Source: Zygnema cylindricum (lineage: Eukaryota; Streptophyta; Zygnematophyceae; Zygnematales; Zygnemataceae). From it: DNA of 64,000 nucleotides. Shown piece by piece: positions 45,328-57,800 of the stretch. The notes below the pieces were generated by a model that was given only the letters and a program-made list of their open reading frames with translations, did not search any database and had not been told where the DNA came from. Position numbers and translations under genes: made by a program. Positions within the stretch are counted from its first letter, which is position 1; each line of letters starts with the position of its first letter. Location of the stretch: assembly GCA_037447655.1 (NCBI GenBank), contig JBBHKE010001522.1, positions 1 through 64,000 on the forward strand, read 5' to 3'.

Positions 45328-47362
45328 TGAACTTTTTGTAAAAATAATTGCACTAAGTGTTGTTGTGCTATGTTTACGTATTTCGCATTATGTTTCGTAC
45401 GTGCGACGTACCATTTTATCTTCGTCGATTATCTCACGTCGGATTGCTTCGCGATCCGCCGTCCATTTCCTCTCACATTTCGCGCCACTCAATTACTCCA
45501 TTAATTTTACATGTACAATTAATTCCCCAATCCATAAATCCTTTCGAACCTCCACAATATATCGCGTAAATGCGTACGCACGAAACATCGCGTACGCATG
45601 AAACGATGTGTTCGCGCGAAACTAACTTTTCAAAAACAACAAATAAGACTTTGTTTTTTTTTATGCATTTGTATCGTGTTGTTGTGAATCACGTTAATAA
45701 AAATGTTTTTCAAGTCATCATTTTTCATTATACATTTTTTGGTGGTTACAATTAACATAGCACTACAAGAAAGACCATTGCGCAAGCTCGCAAAACTGTT
45801 GCAATTGTAACGTGCATTGGCTATGTTAATGTTTAATTGTTGGCCTAAGGTGGACATTACCTAAATACACATAGACAAATTACAAATAGATATAATGTTT
45901 ACTATTCGGATTATTAGTCTTTCTAATTCACCCATGATTGACGATGCAATTTTCGTAATTTTGGACTATATTTCTCCAAAGATTTGGATGTCGTTTAAAT
46001 CAATTGTTTTGCCTAACAATATTTTTCTCTCGCTCTATGTGTGTTACGCAAAAGAAGTAGTGCAAATAATATTGGGGTTTAACCAACGCATATTATAATA
46101 CAATGATAATGGTCACTTTATCCGTGTAAGTAGAATAAATCTTGTTGTTCTATTTTAAATTTATTTTTCCGCACACCATGATTTTATTATGCTATGTTGT
46201 TTCTAGTCTTAAGAAAAATGAAGTCACATGGAAATATGAGCAAAGAATGCTGAAATTGTTCGTTTTTTTTTGTCCATTTAAACCACGAACGAAGGCAATA
46301 AATGAAACATTTCACTATTTTGTTCACTTATCACTTGTGGCATAGTACAAGCCCAAGTGTGCAGGCCATCATTTATGAGGTCGTTATAAATAGGATAGTC
46401 GAAGTTTCGCTTGCGTTGTAATTGCAAACACATTTTTTTGTTCGTGAACATGCAATCCCATTTGAGGGTAGGTGCGGAAATAACTCCTATTTTTTGGTTC
46501 TCATACTTTGATGCTACCATCATAGTGTTGATAGAGAAATCGGAAAGCCATCCTCTTTGTCATTTTTTTGTTTGTACAGTTTTGTTTAAATGGGACCTTT
46601 GCACAAAAATATTTCGAGTACTTATAACAACCGACCATTTACCCATTGTGAACATTAAACACACGAATGAAGTAGGGCCTACCACGTAGAGGGACAAAAA
46701 TAAGGTTTGCGATATCCACGAGAGAAAATGGGGTCGGATTCCTATGCTCTACCTCCGCAACCTTCTCTGATTTTCACCTCCAATTACCAAACCTTTCTCA
46801 TACACCGTGATAACTTCTGACCGAAAATTGAAAAACAACCCATAATGTCCACCCCCAACCTTCACTGATATGTGGGAAAAAGGTAGAAGTCATGGCATGC
46901 CCAGCAACTAAACATTTAATTTACACCATAAACAAATCACCAAACAATGATAATACGAAGGTCATAAAACCCTCTAATAATTTCAAGAGCAAGACTCAAG
47001 ACCATATCTTCATTCATATCCATATAATACGTCTTACCTCGAGATTTATTTTAATATTTAACGACATGATTGGAGGAGGATTTCATCCGTTGGGACATGA
47101 GATAGACGACCCATTTGTTGACTTAGGGACATCCATAATTGTTTAAGTGGCTCACACCTTTTTCCACCTTTATCCCAACTTGTCTCCACCTTTATTCACC
47201 ATTTTTCACCTTTTTTCCACCAATGTTCCACCTTGTTTCTACCTTTAACTAACCACAAGTCGGAGTGAATGTTGCTTTGACCCAAAACTGTAATTTAGTG
47301 TAAAAACCACTATTTCCGTCAGTGCAGCCACGTCGCAGGAAAAATTAGTGGAATCCATTATA
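45328..47362. other. Intergenic DNA
   Basis: No gene recognised. A pyrimidine-rich stretch with repeated ccacctttttcc words lies at about 47150-47250. Confidence 0.5.
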
Positions 47363-47370
47363 GTAAGAAC

Positions 47371-47820
47371 CATAGTTCAAAAGTAGGTGAAAGTACGCCC
47401 ATACAATATGCCTATTGTACGCAAAACATACAGTATGACCTTAAGACCCATATTGTATTCGTGGCAAAATGAAAAAAAATAGTAACAAGGTTGAGTTGCA
47501 CATCGATCGATAGAGAATTAAACGTCATGTCTAAATTTTGAAAAACATTCAGACAAAAATATATTTTTTTGTGAGTTTTGAGGTATTTTTTATTTAAACC
47601 GTCAGATTTGGACGATTGGACGGTCGCTGATAAATGTAGCGATCTAAGAAGATCCTATGAAAAGCCCATAACGCAACTTACGATAGGACTATCGTCAGAT
47701 TTGGACCATCGGACGATCGCTGATCAAAGTAGCGATTTAAGAAGATCACATGAAAAGCCCATAACACAACTTACGATAAAGGCGAAGGTCTACAATAGAA
47801 ACGCCTACTTTTGAACTATG
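47371..47820 (+). mobile_element. hAT-like MITE, family M, copy 5
   Basis: 450 bp, ends CATAGTTCAAAAGTAGG and CTACTTTTGAACTATG; flanks gtaagaac (47363-47370) and gtaagatc (47821-47828) match at 7 of 8 bases. Longer than copy 4 because an internal segment of about 93 bp, from cgtcagatttgga to aacttacgata, is duplicated in tandem (about 47600-47785). Confidence 0.83.
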
Positions 47821-47860
47821 GTAAGATCGTGTTACCCCTTTCACTGACTCTACTGTAGTA

Positions 47861-48075
47861 CACCGCCAATCGCTATTAGCGTTGTGTACGCTAATCCAGT
47901 CCCGCTTTTTTATTTTTTACTATCAAATAGAATTATCCACAATATTTAACAAAACCCTAATTCCTAATTAGAGTAAACGATTTCTTCGAAAATTTCCAAA
48001 TTCCCAATTAGCGTAAACCACGCTAATTATTCGTACACGCTAAATAAACTTCTACGCTAATAGCGATTGGCGGTG
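47861..48075. mobile_element. TA-flanked MITE
   Basis: 215 bp, ends CACCGCCAATCGCTATTAGC and its complement (perfect over at least 20 bp). TA at 47859-47860 and 48076-48077. Intact reference copy for R1/R2. Confidence 0.9.
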
Positions 48076-48244
48076 TAGCGATAGGCAGTCTGTATTGTAC
48101 CTTAGATGCTACCGTACTGAAATTGAGAATGTTGGACTTTTTTGGACGTATTACAAAGCGTCGCAAATCTGACACGGTAGTAACACTATTCATTTCGCAA
48201 ATCTTAGGGAACGCGACAAATCGTAATTATTGGCTTATTCCGTT

Positions 48245-48460
48245 GTACATTGATTAATTTTGTACTTTTTCGGTTACGGACGGGCACGGTTAGTCGCGAA
48301 AAATCAAGTTTCGGTTATTTTTTTTTTCGTAAAGGACGGTCGGTTAACGGTTAACAATTTTGGAGCGTGACAAAACTCGGTCGGATGTCGGTTACTCAGA
48401 TTTTGAAAAAAAAAAACGGTCGGTTTCGGGTATGATTTTTTTTACTTTTGCGACCTCTGC
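48245..48460. repeat. Right end of a family X hAT element (X3)
   Basis: From ttttgtactttttcggttacgg to cttttgcgacctctg, matching the right arm of X2 and X1. Its left half is absent. Confidence 0.75.
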
Positions 48461-49492
48461 CCCATACTACAGAAATTTGTCGGAGACTGCACCAAGATAA
48501 TGAATGCGGGTAAGGTGACGCATACAATGCTGCCGCGTGTCTTTGTGAATCACAAACTGTTCTATGGAAAAGGCATATTTTTGTCCAAATGGTTAAGCGT
48601 TGCCACGTTTGCACGGAAACGTGTCCAAAAAAAGCTCCGTGCAAGATTTAACGCTTTCTATCCGTCACATCTCTCGTACGATTTTTCTTGAATCCAAAAA
48701 CCAAACTTGGATCAAAGAAAACTGTAACCTTGATGGAAATCTCCCTAAAGCATCTGAAGCTGCAAGTAAAGTGTCGACAGTGATGCTGTGTCGGCACTCG
48801 AGTGGTGCTTTTGTTTTTGCCAAATGTCGTAGAGATTATGCATCACAGTTTTTGGCGTCTAATGCGACTAGGACTGTCTACGTGACATTCTACAAGCGCA
48901 CGCGTCAGACAAACACTGGTCGAGAGGGCGCTAAAACCTTAAAGTGTCACAGACGCCCCCAGTCCACCGTTTCACGACCCTACACAGTTCTGTGCGGCGA
49001 ATCATTTTTCGTAACGTTTTAAAACGTTTTGCGATGAAGCTCACTCAAAGAAAGCTCATGTTTGTCTAGGCTCCGAAAACTCTCATAAACTCCATTGTAC
49101 TTTCTTTCGTTCTTTTTGACTGCGTATACGGTACTAAGCTTTTTGTCATCATATAACAGCCTATCGAACCTAGCAATCCTTTTCAGCGTCAGGTTAGTTT
49201 CTACTGCTGGTCCTTCAACTAAGGTTTTCCTGCAATGAAGACCAAATAAAGTTTCTGTAGGCCATGAGAGCTGAATGACTGTTTTCCCTGCTGTTACTGC
49301 ATCTTCTTACCAACTATATGATGCTTGTGCTTCTCAGCAGAACTTGCTTTAGAACAGTTTCTTTCTTTGCATGCAAGGAGTAGTATGAACTCATCATAAT
49401 ATCCTTTATAATATATGGACATATTCAGTTTCTTTAAAAAAAAAAAGGAATAGTATGAGCTCATAGTATCCTTTGTGATCAGCTATAATACA
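48461..49492. other. Upstream region of the KAPP-like gene
   Basis: A 140-codon open frame at 48600-49022 (+) shows no domain and is not called. Two partly repeated segments (agtatgaactcat...tatccttt near 49382 and agtatgagctcatagtatccttt near 49451) lie just before the gene; the AT-rich ctttataatatatgg near 49403 is a possible TATA region. Confidence 0.45.
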
Positions 49493-52400
49493 ATGAGTGC
49501 CCGGTCGATAGCCCTTGGAGTGGGAGCACTTTCAGTTATTTCAGTTGGTGCATATGTGTGCTATTATTGTACATTCCGTCGACGACAAGAACAATATCGA
49601 CTGGAATCTATTAACCAGGTTTGTTTTCTTTAAATTCTGTAACTATACCCGTAACTATAAGTGTAATTTTAACTGTAACTTTATATGTAACTATGTTACT
49701 GTAATTACGTAACTGCAATTCTGCAATTTTGTAACTGTAAATGTTATTTTGCAACTGTAATTATGTAATTCAAGCTGTAAGTTTAATGTAACTGTACTTT
49801 CGTAACTGCAATTCTGTAATTTTGTAACTTTAATTTGATTGTATACTTTGCATGTTTTATGTAGTATTACGTAACTTAGGCTATGTGTTTATGCCTCTCT
49901 GGCAGTGTTTGATAACAAATTTTATGTTGTTTCATGATTTGGTGTCAATATGGAATTGTTCACCAAAGATTTGTTCTCTGTCCACTCCCTTGTCTTGTCT
50001 GCATTATGGCTTAAAATCTTCTTTCCGTTGATGTTGTACATATCTGATAATTACATTTTGCAAATTTTGCATTGTAGAACAGGACACATGTGGACTCCTC
50101 TCCTCCCCTCCTTACCTGCCTTCCCCCACACCCTATACTCCCTCTTTCCCTGCCTATCTCTCTACCCACCTTTTCCCTTCCCAGCCTTTCAGGTTATCCT
50201 CCCATATTAGACCGACCTCTCTCACATGAAGTGTAAAGCGTCGAATTTTATCAGTCATCTTCAGCTGATTGTTAGTGTTTTTTAGGGATTTTCCTGTCGA
50301 TTTTCTTTCTTTGACATGCTGGTTGTTTTTTCTAAGCAGATTGATCAGTCTGTTGAACATTTGCGTTTGGAGGAGCCTTTGTTAGAGGACGTTTCGAAAA
50401 ACAGAGAGACGCTAAAAACGCCATTGCGCCCAGGAGACGAACCTGAGGATGGAGTGGATCTTATCGTTGTGACGGATGAGCAACCACTTAAATCACCTGG
50501 TCGGGGTCTTTAACCAAGGCCTTCGGCCGCCTCAAAGGTTGGGATAGGCTGTAGCGACTGTGAACTAAAGACCAGTGTTTGATCCCTAATGGCTCTTGGG
50601 ATGATCGTTTTACTTTGATTAAAACCATCGACAAATGACCGTGCAGACACTTGAGAAAGTTTTTGTCTCAGTTTAATGTTTTTACTTATTTTTCGTGGAA
50701 GATTTTTAGTCTCAATTTTATGTTTTGCTTATTTGCACGAAGAATTTCTGTCTCGGTTCTTGTTTTACGTCTTCGCGTGGAAGACATTTGAATGGATTTG
50801 TACAGCGAATTCTTGAGAAAAGTTCTCTGGTCACGGTGGTGAGTGGTTGTCTCACCGTCTCTCCTAATTGTTCTCACTCTCACTTTGTTCATTCCTCGTC
50901 GATTTTTCCTTTGCAGAAAGTACTTTGGTGCTGAAGGTTATTTATGGACCATCCACAGGCCTTACTATTTCCATAAGTGCTATTGAGTCTCCTTCTTCGG
51001 TGGTTACAATTGGAAGGGCCCCTTATAATTTGTTAACTTTGAATGATTTCGAGGTTTCCAGCAAGCATGCGGCTATTTCCTGGAACTCACAGGCACGTAG
51101 GATAAAATTCCTGCTTTGTTTTTTCTCCATGACGTTGCCTCTTTGAAGAACTGAACCGCTAAGCTCCAACCTGTTGAAATCCTTTCTAAAGCTGTTTTTT
51201 TTAACATTTTGTAAACTTTTCAAAATATCATATTTTTGGGTTTTTATTTTTGTGTTCATGTAGGATAAATTCCTGCTCTGTGATACTGCTTTCTTTGTTG
51301 CCACCTTGGAACAGAATCAAACCATTACACTGCTCATCGTTATTAGTGTAAAAAAATCATTTGAGTAAATGCGGAATTTCAATACATAATGCTAATTTAG
51401 TGAAAGAAGACGTGGTGACTTGCAGTCAACTCCCTTAAATAGTGTTTATTACACTATTTCGTGATTTCTGGTCAAAAAAAGCTGCGACCAAGTTGACCAT
51501 CACTATTTGTGTTAATGACACTAATTTGGTTGTGGCTTATAAATATGAATATATGTATATATATATATACATCTATACATACATACATACATACATGCTG
51601 TTGAGTATATTCAGACTGCTGAACTTAGTCATGTCTGTTAAGTTCGAATATAATATAATGGCGAACCTTAAATTGAGCCACCTGCAAAGCTTTCCTTCTG
51701 CAAGAATGAAGTCAGTTTCTTCTATGTCTCACAATTTCTTCATTTTCAGCCATTTAACTATCCAGCAATAACTCTCGGACATGACTTTGTATGTGAAAAG
51801 TGTCATTGTCATCAAGTGACTTTTGTTTACCCATGTTTCTGAGGTTGTCTTGTCTAAGACTTTTTGCTTCCTCAGACCGATCCCAGGTCAAGGGACTCAA
51901 CTTCCTCAATTGTGAAAGCAATGGGAGGTAACTGCCATCTTATTTTATTGCAGAGATATGATAATAACTAAACTGTTAATGATTTATATTTGGATGGTCG
52001 ATCCCTTTGTGCCTTTAGGTGGACAAGTGGCAGCTGGTGGACAAGGGGAGTCTCAATGGGACGTTTTTGAATGGAATTCCGGTTGGAGTAATTTCCGAAG
52101 GAATCAGTAGGAAGGAAGGCAAACCTGTGGATCTTAGTGATGGTGATTCTATTACCGTCGGTTCATCTTCACGATTGATGGTAAGGCGTGAATGATTTTT
52201 ACCTCTCTCTGTTGACAGGCTAATAAAAGCCCGACATCCAGTCACATGAATTTATTTACATGGACTTATTTAAGTCCTAAGTGTATGATGTGGACTTGTG
52301 GACATTTTTCTCTGGATTTTACATTCACAAGGAAATTTGTTAAGTGAGTCTCTAGTTGATTGTGTTACATGTGTTAGTCGCACAGCTTCTCTTTGTGGAT

Positions 52401-55400
52401 GGGACCCCCGACCTGTTGCCTGTATAAACTGGAAGTTTTTAATATTATTTTATGTTTTTGCATTGTCTTGTGTTATCATCTTCCAACAGACTTAAAAGTA
52501 GTTTTTAAAAATGTTAGGACAGATGTACTGTTTTCGAATTTGACCTCTGAAAGCATGTTAAGCTCTCCATTGTTCACTCTGTCTTTAGGGAGAGTTGCGA
52601 AGGCTCTTCCTGTATACAATGGACCAAATCTCCTACCACATGTGAAAAGGCCGAAGAAATTTGTCGAATGTACTGAAAAATGTACCAAAGTTAATCCAAA
52701 AAGACAAACACAGTTTCTCTCATGTGTGTGCATGGGAAGGTACAAATTTCAGGGAGCTCCTTCCCTCCGCCTCTCCCCACAGCTCCTTCTCCTCCACCAC
52801 TTGTGGCAGCTGTGGCAGCAGATGCCATGACCGCTCGCAAGGGAGGAAAACCTCTTCCCATGGAGGATGTGTCTTTATGTGAATGGCCTCTTCGAGGCTT
52901 GACGGAGGTAAACTCTCCACTGAGTTTCTTTAATTGTCTTGCACTTTTTTTAGTTTGGAGAGCTAAAGAGAAGTCGGCATAAGTATATAGTGGTAATGGG
53001 AAAAACGGGCGAGTTTTGGGAACTTGCCGCTTGGTTTAGTGCACGTTTTGAAGGAAGAAAGTACTAATAGGATGCTTTTGCAATTTTTTTTTTCAACTTG
53101 ACTGCAGTTTGGTGTATTCGCCATCTTTGACGGCCATTCAGGCAAAGCAGCGGCTCTAAATGCCAGTCGGTAAGTTTATGAAAACACTGTATTTGGTGCA
53201 GCTATGGCTCCATTCTCTGTCACTCTCCGCTCACGTCCCTCCCTCCCTCTCCCTCCCTCCCTCCCTCTTTCCTTCTATCCTCTTTCCTCCTTCCACTTCC
53301 CTCCTTTCTCAACTTATTTGAGTACAAATTTCTTCCAATATTAGTTTAACCTTTATCCGTTCGTCGTCACTCTCTGCTCACCTCCCTCCCTCCCACTTTC
53401 CTTCTATCCTCTTTCCTCCTCCCACTCCTCTCCTTTCTCCTCTTATTTCAGTACTAATTCCTCCCTAATTAATTAGTATAAGCTTTCTCCGATTTTGTTG
53501 CATTTGTTGCTTTTGTTGCTATGGATACATCGGAGGGCTGATGCCCTGGAGTTGGGTTTCGATGGGTGGGACTTGGTTTGCGGTACAGGATTATGCCCGA
53601 AAAATTATCTGCTTTATTATTGGACAAAAATACACGAGAAGCTGTATTACAGGAAGGTAATGCGACGAGTGTATTGAGAGAGGCCTTTCGTCAAACAGAA
53701 GAGGAGCTTCCCAACGAGGACGAGGTTACTCCCTCTCTCCCGCTTTTTCTAGAGGGATGGAGGGAGGGAGGGAGGGAGGGAAGGAGGGAGGGAGGGATGG
53801 AGGCAGGGAGGGAGGGATGGAGGCAGGGAGGGGAGACCCCCAACAGGCTGTACGATTACTGTTCACAAAGGCTGATGTTTGTGAAAGAGGAGAAAGTTTT
53901 GAGAAGATAAAACAGTTGTTCATTCTTATGCAAATAATATATTTCAGTAGTGCTTACTCTCTGCAAATTTCTGGTGTGCATTTTGTTTTGTTTTGTTTCA
54001 GGGCTGTACCGCAACTGTACTTCTCGTTTGGCAGGATTCATCCAATTTTCTCGTGGTACAGGCGGCCAATGTTGGCGACTCTCACTGTGTCTTCAGGTGG
54101 AAGTTTACCAACTTTTCTGAAAAACCTGTATTATGAAACCCTTCTTCATTGAATGGTTTATGCCATTCATTTACTCTGTTTCTGCTTGTCACAGCAGATT
54201 TATTCCACTAAGGGATGGAAACTAGCAGTGGGTTGGGAGCAGTATGTAGGTTTCCACACAAATGTAAAGACTTAGTTTTAATTTCAGTTATTCTCGGGCT
54301 TATGGAAAATTTCGGAATCAGTATTTTCGGACTGCTAAACTCAAAATATTTCACATTATAGGTTTCCACACAGATGTGGAGACTTAATTCTGCTTCCAAT
54401 TTTTGTTGGGCATATAAAAAATTTCAAGAAACGGTACTTCTGACGTGTAAACTCTAACATTTCATGAGCATCAAAACTGCAAATTGCTTGTAAGCAGCAA
54501 ACGATTGTATTTCTTGGACCACTGATATTATGGAACGCTGAAAAATACAGAAGTGTCAGACACAATGTGTGGCATCCCTGTATTATACGCCTTTTATGTG
54601 GCTTTTTCTGTTGTAAAATGCGTATGGTACGGAGTTAACACATTGTGTTTCAAATTGTTTTCGGACGTTTGAACTATGGTGCTTGGACAAATAGCAAGGA
54701 AAGCTGTCTAAAACGGGACCAAAAATTGATGTAGGAATTCGTTTTTGAGCCTTACCATTAATACTTGTTCCCTTGGATTTGTGGATTCCACTTTTACATT
54801 TTAGTGGGCTGTGCAAATGCATAATAGCTTAATGCAGAAATTATATTTTCCTTTAAAGTGCTTATTCTCTGGGATTTATGGATTCAATTTTTTTAAGGCA
54901 TTTGCCTTCCAACAGGCTATTCCTGCCTTGTCCTTTTTTCACATGGGCCCTTGTTTATCTATTTGTATTTACAGGAGTTGTTTACATGTTGACCATTACT
55001 GAACCGTACTTTCACTATTTTGTGAAGCGCTGAACTAGGCTTTCTCCCAGTGTCATTTTTTTTCCAGTACGCATACCCATTTAAAAAGACTAGTATTTAT
55101 AGCAGGTTTTGTCTTTCGACTTTTATGGCTTATGCCAAACGTACTACCCGTAACGTGCCACCTGCTTTACGTTCTGAAAATTGAACTTTTGGCGACGAGT
55201 TTTTAAGAGATTTAAACTTCGTGTAACATTGTTTACAATAATTACAGGTTCAAAGTATCTTTTTGCGGAGATTATATTGTCATGGTGCGGGAAATTGATT
55301 TTAAAGTTTAACTCGATTATAACCTATTTGTTTAAAGTGCATAAGGGTGGCTGTTAGGGTAACTGTAGAATTGTTGTTTTTTTGTTGCTTTCCAGTGTGG

Positions 55401-57800
55401 AAGGGCAACTTATGATGCTTACGGAAGATCACCGACTCACAGGACATGTGGAGAGAGCGAGACTAGAAGCCTCTGGGGTGGGCCTACGAGAGGGAGAGAC
55501 TCGACTATGGGGTGAGGTCTTAAGACAAAATGGGGCAATCCTTTGCCATCTTTTTACTGTTACGTAAATAATAATCAAAACAAAAACATAAATAACTAAA
55601 ACATGATAACATAAATAATAAAATTGGAAATAATATGTTTTTTGCTTTAGAACTTATGAAGGTACATTTCTGCATTTATTTCGAAATTAATATCATCCAT
55701 TCTAATTTTTCATTTGCTCTAATAGCGATGGATGGCATGGATAGTATTTCCTTTGTAGAACAAAATGCATACTTCTATAACTCTAATCTAGTGAGTGTTT
55801 CTCTGACCCAATATCACAAATAAGTATAATAACACCATTTAATTAAGTGGTCTACAGTCAGCCATGTTGTAAACAAAATTTAATGTGGTTAAAGCCAGCT
55901 CAATGCTTAACACTAATAATTAACTAACTCTAACAGTGACGGGCGGTGTATTTTGTAAAAGTTTATTTGTTTGTTTATATTTGTAATCAAGGTGGTTATG
56001 GCTCGTTTATCAACTGCAGGAATGAACATTGCTCGTGTTCTTGGAGACAAATTTTTGAAGGCCCAAGGAGTAGGACTTTCCGCAGAACCGCATATCAGTC
56101 AGGCACTTCAGCTTGGTACTGGTATCGGTACCCTCGCCATAATCGCTAGGTGGGTTATTTCTCTGAAAAAACAAAAAATAAAAGTACAGAGATGAAAGAA
56201 GCACAGAAAGGGAAATAGTGCAGGCATTTTCTCTGGTTGGAGCACAGGGGGGTTGATTTCTAGTGAGTGAAAACCTCAGAATGCTATTGAGGCTTTTACA
56301 GTTCTTTGATGTCTCGATGCGTGACATGTGTCTAATCTTCTGTAGGTAGTCGAACTTATTCTACAAAAAACTGGTAGCTGTATTTTATTGGAGGGTGGTT
56401 TTTTTCATTTCATTTGCATATCTTGTGGGGGTTACAGTGATGGTTTGTGGGACGTTCTCAGTCCAAAACGTGCCCTACAGCTTGCAGCAGAGGTGAGATC
56501 TCCTTAACTGTTGTAAAGTTTTTTTGTGATAAACAAATGAGTTTGATTATCACCAGCATGTAATAATGCCGCGTGTCACTCCTTTCTAAGCTGACACATA
56601 ATGGTTTGATTTATCAACAACATGTTTTTTCACTCTTTTTTAACTGATACAAAATGGTTTGATTATCACTTGCATGCAATAATGACCTGTTTCATTCCCT
56701 CCTAACTGATACATGATGGTTTGATTATCACCAGCATATAATTATGCTGTGTTTCACTCTTTTTTGACTGGTACAAAATGGTTTTTGAATACAACCAGCA
56801 TGTAATAATGCCGTGTTTCCCTTTATGACCAACATGTAATAATGCCATGTCCACTTTTTCTGACTGGTACACAACGGTTTTATTATCACCATCGTGTAAA
56901 AACGACGTTTTTTATCATTATGGTTTGATTATTAGCAGCATGTAATACTGCTCTGTTTCACTTTTTCCTAACGGATGCGTAACAGTTTTGATTATCACAA
57001 TGTAAAAGCATTGTGTTTCACTCTTTTTTAACTGATACATTATGGTTTGATCTTCACCATCATGTAATTACACTGTTGTAATTATGCTGTGTTTCACTGT
57101 TTTCTGATTCAGACCTAATGGTTTGATTATCTCTTTGACTGTTTTCTAACTGATACATAATGGTTTTTTTCATGCACGTGAAACTCTCTTCTTGGTAGAT
57201 GCATGCTTGTCATGGGAAGGTTGGAAGGTTTTTCTAACTTGTCCAAGGGTTGTGACACTTAAACCTATATTTCAGTAATACTGCAATAGGCAGTGAAATG
57301 TATAAGTACCACACAGTATGTTTCTGTACCTCCGATTGTTTGTAAAATATTTTACTGTAAGTGCAGTATTTTCAGCAATGTTGTAATTTTGATTTAAGTG
57401 TGGCAACCTTATCTGTGCAAAGGACATTTTTATGGCTCAGGTTTTTGCCATTTTTATAGCTCAGGCTTTTGCCATTTTTATGGCTCGGGCTTTTGCCATT
57501 TTTATGGCTCGGGCTTTTGCCATTTTTATGGCTCAGGTTTTTACCGTTTTTATGGCTTAATTTAAATTGGTCTTGTTTCTTCCTAGTTGATTAATTTGAT
57601 GAGCTTTCAGATCGACTCCAAACCTGAAGTGGGTGATCTTAGTGGTTTTACAGGTGAAACAGACGGTTGAATCGAATGTTTGTGAGAAAATAGCTCATGC
57701 AATGGCTTCTAATCTTGTCAGTAAGGCTCGTACGGCACGGACTCAAGACAACACAACTGTAATAGTTATTGACTTCGGGCTCAGGACGACACAACTGTAA
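49493..57800 (+). CDS. KAPP: KAPP-like FHA / PP2C protein phosphatase, 12 exons, ~510 aa
   Basis: Exons: 49493-49618, 50340-50499, 50917-51092, 52019-52180, 52740-52907, 53108-53169, 53589-53724, 54002-54096, 55396-55511, 56020-56149, 56438-56492, 57654-57800; phases agree throughout (1533 nt). The N-terminus (residues 5-27) is a single membrane anchor followed by RRR. FHA domain: ~96-210 with GR at 128-129, SSKH at 143-146 and NG at 167-168, the residues that bind phosphothreonine. PP2C: ~240-505 with MED (249-251), FDGHSG (D272), NVGDSHC (D356), TEDHR (D373), SDGLWD (D445) and DNTTVIV (D494). In Arabidopsis KAPP (581 aa) this combination binds phosphorylated receptor kinases and dephosphorylates them; ours is shorter, mainly between FHA and PP2C and after exon 7. 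All borders are GT-AG except intron 3, which begins GC (51093). Exon 5 acceptor was chosen because it keeps phase (RLM|VQIS). A possible poly(A) signal is at 58089-58096. Confidence 0.9.
49625..49830. repeat. GTAACTGTAATT-type repeats in KAPP intron 1
   Basis: Degenerate dozen-base units of gtaact/gtaatt words; low complexity. Confidence 0.75.
51328..51515. mobile_element. Decayed TA-flanked MITE in KAPP intron 3
   Basis: Begins TA-CACTGCTCATCGTTATTA and follows the 44307-44522 copy in order (aaatgcgga, aatttagtg, gacttgcagtca, cccttaaatagtgtttat). The right terminal repeat is lost. Intron 3 also contains a duplicated gtaggataaa(a)ttcctgct word at 51098 and 51261. Confidence 0.68.
53757..53840. 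repeat. GGGA/GGAT purine repeat in KAPP intron 7
   Basis: Units ggag and gggatgga. A CCCT-rich counterpart lies in intron 6 (53231-53275); each creates long spurious open frames. Confidence 0.85.
55710..55949. repeat. Possible MITE remnant in KAPP intron 9
   Basis: Right end taactctaacagtgacgggcggtgta resembles the TA-flanked MITE end; the middle (ctctaatctagtgag, tggtctacagtca) parallels the 44307 copy. No matching left end. Confidence 0.5.
56535..57180. repeat. ~60-bp minisatellite in KAPP intron 11
   Basis: About ten degenerate copies of a unit containing atggtttgattatcaccagcatgtaataatg...gtttcactctttttaactgatacata. Copies vary in length and several are truncated. Confidence 0.85.
57424..57565. 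repeat. 24-bp minisatellite in KAPP intron 11
   Basis: Unit catttttatggctcaggttt + ttgc, five to six copies, just upstream of the last exon. Confidence 0.9.

Noticed and set aside
53757-54152. 131-codon glycine/glutamate-rich frame
   Set aside because: Lies across a GGGA repeat in a KAPP intron and into exon 8 in the wrong frame.
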